Assembly: GCA_947177695.1 (NCBI GenBank)
Contig: CAMWVO010000022.1
Coordinates: 1-13,477 of the forward strand
Reading direction: 5' to 3'
DNA from: an uncultured Clostridia bacterium
GTDB lineage: Bacteria; Bacillota; Clostridia; Oscillospirales; Ruminococcaceae
Length of the DNA: 13,477 nt
The notes below the pieces were generated by a model, which did no database searches, was not told the DNA's origin, and saw only the letters and a list, made by a program, of their open reading frames with translations. Within the stretch, counting starts at the first letter, position 1; every line of letters starts with the position of its first letter. A program made the translations under genes and the position numbers. This document shows, in pieces, positions 6,455-13,477 of this stretch.

Positions 6455-8725
6455 TTATTTTTCGACCTTATCGCAGTAAATAATACCCAGACCGACAGTA
6501 CTCATATAGCATCTGCCGTAAACGTTCATATCGCCGCTTACGAAAACGCCGTTGCCGGTGCCGCCGAAATGGTGGGCGTCGTCGTTGACCCTTACCCATG
6601 TTCCGCCCTGATCCTCGGACATATAGAGACCCGGCTTATCCGTTTCCATGGGAGTGCCCCAGACGTAGATAACAAGGGGATCACCGTCATTTTTTGCTTT
6701 GCCCAGACCCACTGCCTCGCAGTATTTGATGCCCGGCACCATTTCCGAAGTCTTGCCGTAGTCCTTTGAGACAAGCAGTCCCGCGCCGTTTGCGATGTAG
6801 AATGTGCCCTCGTTGTGAGGATCGGCGCAAAGTCTGCGGTAGCTTGGGGATACCTGACTGTTTCTGGTAAAGGTTTTTCCGCCGTCTGTGCTTGTGGCGA
6901 TGTAGCTTGCGCTTCCGCAGTACATATAGTCGGCGTTGTTGGGATCTCCTATGAAATAATTGTCCTGTCCCGTGATACCCTCGACCTCGTTCCATGTCTC
7001 GCCCCAGTTGTCCGTCCAGTAAGCTTTCATAGCGTTTGATGGGCTCCAAACAAGTACGCTTCCGTCAGCATTAAGAGCGATCTTGCCCTGATAGAGCTTC
7101 TTGCCCGTATCGGGAGGATTTGTTATCTTAGACCATGTTTTGCCGCCGTCCGTGGTGTAGGTCAGAAGCATTTCGCTGTCGCTTCCGCCTACCTTTGCCC
7201 ACAGGTCTCTGTTCTGAGCGGCGATGGTTATGCTCGATGTGGAGCCTATCATATCCTGATGACGTGTTGCGGGAGTGAAGATGTCCTCGTGAACATATCC
7301 GTCATAGTCGCCCACCGCAGTGATGAGGGGGAAGCCCTCCATGGTAATTATATCCATAGGAACGGTCTCCTCAATGCCGAGAGAATCAAAGTAGAACTTT
7401 GGAGTTTCGTCCCAGATATTGTCGCAGGAGAAAATGCCGTTGCCGGAGTTTACCATTATCCTGTTTGTGTTGAACGGATCGAGAGCAAGGCTGCTGCACC
7501 AGTGTATCGCGCAGCCCTCCACCCATGGCATACCGTTGGTATCCATTTCCATGCTTTCGAGGACGTTGTGCCAGTTCTTGCCGCCGTCGGTAGAGGTGTA
7601 GAACACGTCTCCGAACGCGCCGTTTGACTGTGCTTTCCACTGTCCCGAAGTAACGGCGATAAGCCTGTTGTCGTCATTGGGGTCTATAAGAATGTCGCCG
7701 AAAGAATCCACTGTGGGAGAAATGACCTCGGCGGAACCGTCCGTGCCGTATCTGTAGATCATGCCCAGCGCACAGTTCCAGGGACCTTCGTTGTTGATGT
7801 AGCAGACGTAGAGATTTCCCTGACTGTCAAGCTTCATGCGCTGAACCATGTGGTCGGTAATGCTGTTTGCAAGCTTGGACCAGCTTGCGCCGCCGTCCTC
7901 GGAAACGAACAGATTGCCCGCATCGTCACCCTTTGTGGAAACGGACGCGTATATCTTCTGAGTAACGCCGTCCTTAGCGGAGGAGGGGTCGAACAGGATA
8001 GAATTTATACCGTTTCCATTTGCGGTTGTTGTAACGGGAAAGCTTGAAACCGTTTCCCAGTTGTAGCCGCCGTCGGTGCTTTTTATCATGCCGCCGGTGC
8101 GTCCGCCTGCAAAAATAATGCTTCCGTTGTTGGGATCGACAGCAATACGCTCACCGTTTCCGCGTCCCATGCCGTTTCCGTGTACCTTTATCTTGTCGGT
8201 AACTTCAACGATCTTCATGGTTTTTCCGTAGTCCTCGGAAATGCCGATTGCGGTTTTGCCGTTGCTGAAATAGTCCGTACCCATAAGCAGATAGACCTTG
8301 TTGGGAGCCTGCGGGTCGTATGCAAGACCGTCAATACCCAGCAGACCTCTGTCATCGGCAGTTACCCAGTAGTTCATGGACGCCCATTTCCCATCGGTTT
8401 CGGGGGTGCGGTAATATGCTCCGCCCACGTCCGTTCTGGTGTACCAGACGCCCTCTTCGGGAGTGGAAAATACGCCGGTGATAAATCCGCCGCCGCCCAC
8501 CGAGACCTGTCCGTAAGTCCAGTCGGAATTGATAAAGCCGCCCGTCACGTCAACAGCCGAAGACGTGTCCGCAGATGCGTTTTCGACTGCCGCCTGCTCC
8601 GTTCCCGCAGGGGACGAGCCGGGATCTTCGCTGTTTTCGCCGTCCTTGTTACAGCCTGACAGCAGGGAAGCGCACATCAGCGCGGACATAACCGCCGCCG
8701 TGAATTTACTTATTTTTCCATTCAT
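6455..8725 (-). CDS. GH74 xyloglucanase-type lipoprotein
   Basis: The product has 756 residues. A lipoprotein signal ends in LLSGC with C25 as the lipidated residue, followed by a Ser/Ala/Glu-rich linker to about residue 62. The rest is a single GH74 unit of two seven-bladed propellers. Catalytic aspartates fit D99 in YTRTDVGGAYYR and D473 in VGDYDGYVHEDI. Asp-box repeats appear at 216, 275, 378, 524, 612 and 703 (S/T-x-D-x-G-x-x-W/F). The C-terminal signature DDAHHFGG, GDMNVYGRCYMSTVGLGIIY is typical of the family. GH74 enzymes cleave the beta-1,4-glucan backbone of xyloglucan; endo versus end-specific action is not decidable here. No carbohydrate-binding module or dockerin is present, so it is probably anchored on the cell membrane. 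The start is supported by GAGGTG 8 bases upstream. Confidence 0.92.
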   Translation of the reverse strand: MNGKISKFTAAVMSALMCASLLSGCNKDGENSEDPGSSPAGTEQAAVENASADTSSAVDVTGGFINSDWTYGQVSVGGGGFITGVFSTPEEGVWYTRTDVGGAYYRTPETDGKWASMNYWVTADDRGLLGIDGLAYDPQAPNKVYLLMGTDYFSNGKTAIGISEDYGKTMKIVEVTDKIKVHGNGMGRGNGERIAVDPNNGSIIFAGGRTGGMIKSTDGGYNWETVSSFPVTTTANGNGINSILFDPSSAKDGVTQKIYASVSTKGDDAGNLFVSEDGGASWSKLANSITDHMVQRMKLDSQGNLYVCYINNEGPWNCALGMIYRYGTDGSAEVISPTVDSFGDILIDPNDDNRLIAVTSGQWKAQSNGAFGDVFYTSTDGGKNWHNVLESMEMDTNGMPWVEGCAIHWCSSLALDPFNTNRIMVNSGNGIFSCDNIWDETPKFYFDSLGIEETVPMDIITMEGFPLITAVGDYDGYVHEDIFTPATRHQDMIGSTSSITIAAQNRDLWAKVGGSDSEMLLTYTTDGGKTWSKITNPPDTGKKLYQGKIALNADGSVLVWSPSNAMKAYWTDNWGETWNEVEGITGQDNYFIGDPNNADYMYCGSASYIATSTDGGKTFTRNSQVSPSYRRLCADPHNEGTFYIANGAGLLVSKDYGKTSEMVPGIKYCEAVGLGKAKNDGDPLVIYVWGTPMETDKPGLYMSEDQGGTWVRVNDDAHHFGGTGNGVFVSGDMNVYGRCYMSTVGLGIIYCDKVEK

Positions 8726-8763
8726 TATGATTGCACCTCAAAAATACAGAATTATACACAATA

Positions 8764-8792
8764 ATTATATCGTATATTGCCGCTAAAGTCAA
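8764..8792 (-). promoter_or_regulatory. Sigma-A promoter for the GH74 gene
   Basis: On the minus strand TTGACT (8787-8792), a 17-base spacer and TATAAT (8764-8769) are found, 38 bases before the ATG at 8725. The promoter is divergent from that of cdd; about 59 bases separate the two -35 boxes. Confidence 0.82.
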
Positions 8793-8851
8793 GCACAGGG
8801 CGGTGGATTTACGCAAATTTTTTCTTTGCAGGGAAAAATGCCTTGCTTCGC

Positions 8852-8880
8852 TTGAAATCGCAGGAAAGATGTGGTACACT
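8852..8880 (+). promoter_or_regulatory. Probable sigma-A promoter for cdd
   Basis: TTGAAA (8852-8857), a 17-base spacer and TACACT (8875-8880) with a TG at the extended -10 position lie 33 bases before the ATG at 8914. Confidence 0.65.
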
Positions 8881-8913
8881 TTTTACATAGTATGTTTTGA
8901 GAGGAGAATTTTT

Positions 8914-9294
8914 ATGACCGATAACGAGCTTCTTGCCGCCGCGGACAAGGCTATGGAAAACGCCTACGCGCCCTATTCGGGATTCCGCGTGGGAGCCGCG
9001 CTGCTTTGCGCTGACGGCAGGGTCTTTACGGGCTGCAATATAGAAAATGCCAGCTATGGGGCTACCAACTGTGCCGAGCGCACCGCCGTGTTCAAAGCTG
9101 TCTCGGAGGGCTGCCGCGATTTTACCGCAATAGCAATAGTTTCCTCGGGGGGCGGAGAGACCTACCCCTGCGGTATCTGCCGTCAGGTTTTGGGGGAATT
9201 TTCTCCCTCTATTAGAATAATCCTCAGAAGCAGCGGAGGCGAAGCTGTCTCTTACACTTTTCAGGAATTAATGCCAAAATTTTTCAGCCTTTAA
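8914..9294 (+). CDS. cdd: Cytidine deaminase
   Basis: The product has 126 residues, the normal size for the homotetrameric, zinc-dependent enzyme that converts cytidine and deoxycytidine to uridine and deoxyuridine in pyrimidine salvage. The N-terminal signature YAPYSGFRVGAALL is at 18-31, and the substrate-binding NIENASYGATNCAERTA includes zinc ligand C53 and catalytic E55. PCGICRQ supplies the other zinc ligands, C86 and C89. The open frame extends upstream to 8731, but the ATG at 8914 is preceded by GAGAGGAG with 7-base spacing and begins the family's normal N-terminus. It has its own promoter and is not functionally linked to its neighbours; such genes often sit with era or deoC elsewhere, which is not the case here. 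Confidence 0.95.
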   Translation: MTDNELLAAADKAMENAYAPYSGFRVGAALLCADGRVFTGCNIENASYGATNCAERTAVFKAVSEGCRDFTAIAIVSSGGGETYPCGICRQVLGEFSPSIRIILRSSGGEAVSYTFQELMPKFFSL

Positions 9295-9318
9295 TGATGG
9301 ATTTTTACCGCTCTGTAA

Positions 9319-9347
9319 TTGACTTTATTGAAAAAGTGTTATATAAT
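9319..9347 (+). promoter_or_regulatory. Near-consensus promoter for the GHL10 gene pair
   Basis: TTGACT (9319-9324), a 17-base spacer and a perfect TATAAT (9342-9347) lie 43 bases before the ATG at 9391. No promoter is seen between the two GHL10 genes, so it probably drives both. Confidence 0.85.
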
Positions 9348-9390
9348 TACTGTATATCAATAATTTGTCCGAACAGGAAAAGAGGTTAAA

Positions 9391-10986
9391 ATGCGGTACC
9401 GTTTCAGACTTTTAGTTATTTCATTTATTGTCGTCCTTGCGCTTTGCACGGCGGGATGCCGTCAGGTCTCCGAGGATTCCTCCGATCTGTCTCTTGCTCC
9501 GGTGGTAATTCCTGCCACGGGGGAGGAATTTTTCCAACCGACTGTGTCGGAAACGGTCGAAACAGAAGCGGAAACGGGAATTCCGACGGGAAACGATACG
9601 GAAATAATTACCGAAACCGCATCGGAAACTGCCGAAACAGCGGAAATTTCGGAAATGAAAAACGGAAATATGGAAATAACAGAAAAATCGACGGAAATTT
9701 CGGAAATAAAAACGGAAATAATAGCACAAACCGCGCAGGTAAGCCAAACTACCAAATTGACGCTTCAATATGAAAGTCCGAGGGAAATAACGGAAATAAG
9801 AACGGAAATGGAAGAAAAAATGGAAATACAAACCGTTTCCGCGTCGCAAACGCCGTATAAGCCATATAAAAAGAACACTTATTCCGCACTTAACTTCGAC
9901 GAGCAGAAGGGCTTCTGGATCACATATTTAGAGTATGCTTCCATACTTAAGAACAAGTCGGAAGCGTCTTTCAGAAAATCTGTGGGCGAGTATTTCGACA
10001 ATATTTCCGATCTGGGATTCAACACGGTCTATGTTCAAGTCCGCGCTTTCGGGGACGCTTACTACGACTCGGAGCTGTTTCCGTCGGGAGAACAGTTTGA
10101 CGGAACTATAGGTACGAAAAACAAATTTGATGCGCTTCAGGTCATGATCGAGTGCGCTCACGAGAGAGGGATTTCCGTTCATGCATGGGTAAATCCAATG
10201 CGGACAATGACCACTTCCCAGATTGAAAAGATCGACGACAGCTATACTATTAAAAAATGGTACAACAATAAGCGCGGGGAATACATAGTCAAATCGGGGG
10301 ACAGGTGGTATCTCAACCCTGCCTATGACGAGGTCACCGACCTGATTGCCGCGGGAATAACCGAGATTGCGGCAAACTACAAGGTTGACGGTATCCAGAT
10401 AGACGACTACTTCTACCCCACCACGGACAAAAGCTTTGACAGCGCCGCTTATGCGGAAATGGGAAACGGTATGTCTCTTTCCGACTGGCGGATTGCAAAC
10501 GTGAACAAAATGGTGAAAAAACTTTACAAGGCTGTACATTCCGCAAACGACACGGTGGTTTTTGGAATTTCCCCCCAGGGCAGCGTGGAAAACAACTACG
10601 GAGAGCTTTACGCCGATGTGCGGAAATGGTGTTCCGAAAGCGGCTACTGCGACTATATTCTGCCGCAGGTATATTTCGGATTTGACAATGCCGCACTCCC
10701 ATATGCGGACGTGATTTCGCTTTGGAGCGGCATGGTGAAAACTTCCGATGTGAAGCTTGTTATCGGTCTTGCTGCTTATAAGGTCGGCGCGGAGGATAAC
10801 TACGCAGGCAGCAGCGGAAAAAGGGAATGGCTGGAAAACAGCGACATTCTGGCACGACAGATGAAGCTTGCAAAAGCTCTCGGAAATTACGGCGGAGTTG
10901 CGCTGTACCGATACGATTCGGTTTTCAACCCCACGGCGGACGTTTCCGCTCAGGTCTCAAAGGAAATAAAAAATATAGAAAAATAA
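9391..10986 (+). CDS. GHL10 (DigH/YddW-like) glycosidase lipoprotein with a Thr/Glu/Ile repeat linker
   Basis: The product has 531 residues. A signal peptide ends near TAGC, with C23 as probable lipid anchor (the -3 residue T is atypical). Residues 50-150 are low complexity, built from degenerate x-E-I and x-E-T units, and probably form an extended spacer to the wall. Residues 173-530 are a GHL10 TIM-barrel (PF02638): GFWITYLEYASIL, LGFNTVYVQVRAFGDAYYDSELFP, ISVHAWVNPMR, RWYLNPAYDEV, VDGIQIDDYFYP with D338 and D339, and ISPQGSVENNYG. E. coli DigH of this family cleaves peptidoglycan strands stripped of stem peptides, so a cell-wall role is likely but inferred. AGAGG lies 5 bases before the ATG. 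A second GHL10 gene follows after 40 bases, almost certainly on the same transcript. Confidence 0.88.
   Translation: MRYRFRLLVISFIVVLALCTAGCRQVSEDSSDLSLAPVVIPATGEEFFQPTVSETVETEAETGIPTGNDTEIITETASETAETAEISEMKNGNMEITEKSTEISEIKTEIIAQTAQVSQTTKLTLQYESPREITEIRTEMEEKMEIQTVSASQTPYKPYKKNTYSALNFDEQKGFWITYLEYASILKNKSEASFRKSVGEYFDNISDLGFNTVYVQVRAFGDAYYDSELFPSGEQFDGTIGTKNKFDALQVMIECAHERGISVHAWVNPMRTMTTSQIEKIDDSYTIKKWYNNKRGEYIVKSGDRWYLNPAYDEVTDLIAAGITEIAANYKVDGIQIDDYFYPTTDKSFDSAAYAEMGNGMSLSDWRIANVNKMVKKLYKAVHSANDTVVFGISPQGSVENNYGELYADVRKWCSESGYCDYILPQVYFGFDNAALPYADVISLWSGMVKTSDVKLVIGLAAYKVGAEDNYAGSSGKREWLENSDILARQMKLAKALGNYGGVALYRYDSVFNPTADVSAQVSKEIKNIEK
9540..9835 (+). repeat. GGAAAT-rich degenerate repeat in the linker
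   Basis: The hexamer GGAAAT occurs about twelve times in roughly 240 bases, with further GGAAAC copies, in the reading frame that gives T-E-I and S-E-I units. The spacing is irregular but often 9 or 12 bases. It explains the long open frames on other frames and on the opposite strand in this stretch, none of which is a gene. Confidence 0.7.
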
Positions 10987-11026
10987 AGTAGAACAAAGCA
11001 CTCTAAAGAAAGGGAAATGAGACAAT

Positions 11027-13424
11027 ATGAAACGAAAAAGAGAAGATTATCCCGCTTTTTGGAAACGGCGGAAATCACGCAGAATAGCGGGTTTGGTGAC
11101 GGTATTTTCCATTTGCGCGCATTGCGCGCAGTTTTTGTCGGGATTTGTCGGAATTTCCGTTTCCGCGGAAACGGAGGAGGATTTCGGAAATATCACCGTA
11201 ATTGCTCCCCAGCCCGATATCGGAAGAGACGAAACACTGCCCGCATTTGAGGAACCGGACATGGCTCCAATGTACAGCTTTCCCGAAAATATGCGGGGAG
11301 TTTACGTTACCCCGACAGTGGACTTTGCCGTGCCCAACGAGGACGGCGAACCGCTTACCGAGGAGCAGATCTCCGCAAGCGTTTCGGAAATGCTGGATAT
11401 CGCAGAGAAAAACAACCTTAATTCCATAATAATAATGACCGACCGAAAGGGCGAGACTTTCTACAGTGCGGACATGAACGAGACGGTAGAACGTCCGCTT
11501 GTGGACTATGCGGTGGAGGCGGCTAAGGAGCGGGGCTTCTATGTCTATCTGAATTTCAGTCTGGACTGCGTTCTGGACGGTCTGAAAGAGGACGACCTGC
11601 GTTCACGCATTGACAGGCTTGCAATAACCGTACACAGCTTTACGGTCAAGTATCCCGTTGACGGAATTATTCTGGACGGCTACTATTCCTCCAAAAACAA
11701 CACCTCCCTTGAGGATTACGTCAAGTACGGTTCGGGTATAGGCTATGACAACTGGCTTCCCGACAACGGCGCGTACATATTCAGTCTTGCGGCGGATGCT
11801 GTTAGACGTACCAACAACACCGTCCCCGTGGGAATATCCCTTAACGATGTATGGGCGAACTACACCACAACGGCAAACGGTTCGGAGACTTCTGTGGACT
11901 TTGAGGCTCTCACGGACGGCTACGCCGATACGGTGAGCTATATCCAAAACGGCTGCGCGGACTTTATCATGCTGAAAGCCAAAGGCTCGCTGAGCGACAG
12001 TTCTCTGCCGTTCAAGGAAATAGTCGGCTGGTGGAACAAGTACGCCGAGGAAGCGGATATACCTCTTTATGTCCACCACATGAACCAGCGTATCTGCACC
12101 GATGCGGAGGGCTGGGGTTCTCCCGACGAGCTTGTAAAGCAGGTCATTGCGGCTTCCGATTACGATTCCTACGGCGGAAGCGCGTTCCACTCACTGTCCT
12201 CCCTTGACAAGGACGTTATGCAGTCCACAAGCGCGCTGATGAAGCACTACGACAATCAGATCGACGTAGAGGGTCTTAACAGCGAGCTTGAAATGACCCT
12301 GCCCACCAAGACCACCTTTAAGACCGAAGAGCCTACCGTTATTTTCGCAGGTTCTTTCGACCCCAATTTCCCCGTTTACTATCAGGGAAAAGAGATCAAG
12401 CTTAACGAGGCGGGACGCTTCTATTTCACTGAGGAGCTTGACGTTGGTCTGAACACATTCAAATTCCAGAATAAGGCAAAGGTCATCACTTATAAGATAA
12501 CCCGAACGGTAAACGTGCTGAAAAGCGTTTCCCCAACGGACGACACCATGCGCGTGGAGGAGCAGTCCACCATAACTCTCAGCGCAATTGCGTACCGCGG
12601 TTCCACGGTAACGGCTTCGGTAAACGGCAAAAGCGTTGCCCTGAAAGAGGTTGAGGGACAGCTTGACGAGCTTGATCCCAACTCCAACTACACCAAATAC
12701 GTGGGCTACTACACCGCTCCCGCGGGAAAGCGGGGCGAGGACATAAATCTCGGAAATATCGAGTTTTACGGAACTTATCCCACCAAATCGGGAAATATAA
12801 GCGAATCCAGAACAGGCGCGAAAATTATTGTAAACGCCCTTGCGGAGGTTGCAAACGACTACAGCGGAAGTCTGCTGGAGGTCAGAAACGACAATACTAT
12901 GGTGTACGACTACAGGACTACCGGAACAAGTCCTACGCCGAATTGTGCCAGACTTCCCGCGGGAACGCTTGACTACATAGTTAAAACCGTTACCTATAAC
13001 GGTACGGACTACTACCTCACCAATTCGGGCAAGCGTATCAGAACTAACGCTGTCAATGTGCTTGACAACCGTCCTCTCGGCAGCAATCCCATGTCGGTAG
13101 CCGCCGCGGGCAAGGACGGCACGGATACTGTCATCAAGCTGAAAACTGCGGTGAAAGTTCCGTTCTCGCTGACCTACGATAACCAGTCCTACAGCGACGG
13201 CGGCAACGGAGGGTACTATGTTTCCGCGTTTGACGCAGGGTCGATAACCCTTACCTTTGACTACGTTACAAGCGTTTCGGCGGGAGACATTTCCTTCCCC
13301 GACAGCGCGGAGTTTACGACGGGTACATGGAACGTTTCCAAATCGGGGGACATGACCAAAACCAAGCTTACCCTGCGGCTTCGTCAGGCGGGCGTTTTCG
13401 GGGGACTTACCTCCTCCTATGCCA
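11027..13424 (+). CDS. Second exported GHL10-domain protein, 3' end missing
   Basis: Start ATG 11027 lies 11 bases after AGGGA; 799 residues are genomic. A strongly basic start (residues 1-19) and a hydrophobic stretch (21-44) end in SVSA-ET, a standard signal peptidase site after A47. Residues 88-410 form a divergent GHL10 barrel: MRGVYVTPTVDF, FYVYLNFSLDCVLDG, YPVDGIILDGYYSS (209-222), VPVGISLNDVW and DYDSYGGSAFHSL. The motif corresponding to D-D-Y-F-Y-P of the upstream protein reads D217-G-Y-Y, so one acidic residue is lost. About 420-799 are beta-rich segments of immunoglobulin or stalk type. The frame stays open past 13424 but only because adapter sequence happens to lack a stop. The missing end could carry another domain; proteins of this layout in Clostridia can end in an N-acetylmuramoyl-L-alanine amidase, which is a guess here. 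Confidence 0.8.
11114..11137 (+). terminator. Terminator-like hairpin inside the signal-peptide region
   Basis: A perfect 7-bp GC stem, TGCGCGC (11114-11120) with GCGCGCA (11124-11130) and a 3-base loop, is followed directly by GTTTTTG. It lies about 90 bases after the start codon of the second GHL10 gene. It resembles an intrinsic terminator or pause site; the three-base loop is tight and the T run short, so function is uncertain. Confidence 0.35.
11156..11175. repeat. Perfect 20-bp palindrome in the coding region
   Basis: The sequence from 11156 to 11175 (TCCGTTTCCG followed by its exact reverse complement) is self-complementary over all 20 bases. It spans the codons at the signal peptide cleavage site. 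It may be an operator or just a result of GGAAAC/GGAAAT-rich coding sequence. Confidence 0.45.
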
Positions 13425-13477
13425 TGTCTCTTATACACATCAGACGCTGCCGACGATCTTACGCGTGTAGATCTCGG
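13425..13477 (+). other. Illumina Nextera adapter and index (sequencing artefact)
   Basis: From 13425 the sequence reads TGTCTCTTATACACATC (transposon mosaic end), then after one differing base GACGCTGCCGACGA (13443-13456, Nextera read 1 side), an 8-base index TCTTACGC (13457-13464) and GTGTAGATCTCGG (13465-13477), the reverse complement of the start of P5. The index is the reverse complement of GCGTAAGA, which I recall as Nextera i5 index S517/N517. Two bases differ from the adapter (13424 and 13442). It is not genomic, and the genomic contig ends at about 13424. Confidence 0.97.

Noticed and set aside
9540..9835. Possible CRISPR or tandem repeat array
   Set aside because: The repeated units are 6-8 bases, irregularly spaced, in frame and coding; there are no spacers and no cas genes.
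9421..9849. Long open frames on both strands in the repeat linker, which looked like extra proteins rich in Arg/Phe or Gly/Asn
   Set aside because: They are by-products of the GGAAAT-rich repeat; the lipoprotein frame has the signal peptide, ribosome binding site and continuation into the enzyme domain.
11017..11250. 77-codon frame starting at ATG 11017
   Set aside because: It overlaps the second GHL10 gene in another frame. The frame at 11027 has a signal peptide and a long conserved product.

Overview
The window looks like part of a genome of an anaerobic gut or rumen Firmicute of the Ruminococcus/Oscillospiraceae type. This rests on protein content and style, not on a database search: a cellulolytic-type GH74 lipoprotein, a sensory [FeFe]-hydrogenase-like protein, strong AAGGAGG-type ribosome binding sites, consensus sigma-A promoters with 17-bp spacers and AT-rich intergenic DNA. 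No rRNA, tRNA, CRISPR array, transposase or phage gene is visible.

Minus-strand block (1-8725). From left to right in the window: the N-terminal part of a membrane-anchored Cache-domain sensor that runs off the left edge; a 433-aa fusion of an AraC-type DNA-binding domain to an aminoglycoside-phosphotransferase-like kinase; a PLP-dependent class I aminotransferase; a soluble fusion of ferredoxin clusters, an [FeFe]-hydrogenase H-domain and a chemotaxis-receptor signalling domain; and a secreted GH74 xyloglucanase-type lipoprotein. A 57-aa plus-strand gene sits between the aminotransferase and the hydrogen sensor and converges on the sensor across a large shared terminator hairpin.

Plus-strand block (8852-13424). 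A cytidine deaminase gene is divergent from GH74. It is followed by two adjacent genes for exported proteins with GHL10 (DigH/YddW-like) glycosidase domains. The second runs off the right edge. These two probably act on the cell wall as one transcription unit.

The last 53 bases (13425-13477) are not genomic: they match an Illumina Nextera i5-side adapter, including a recognisable index and the start of P5. The second GHL10 protein is therefore cut by the assembly and its last 18 apparent residues are adapter-encoded.

The best leads are: the AraC-kinase fusion with a strong internal ribosome binding site exactly at the domain junction; a 55-bp direct repeat (50 of 55 columns identical) carrying a terminator on each side of that fusion gene; the hydrogenase-derived chemoreceptor, which lacks the proton-relay cysteine and has repeated operator-like sites at its start of transcription; the glycine-for-aspartate change at the active-site motif of the second GHL10 domain; and a terminator-like hairpin inside that gene's signal-peptide region.
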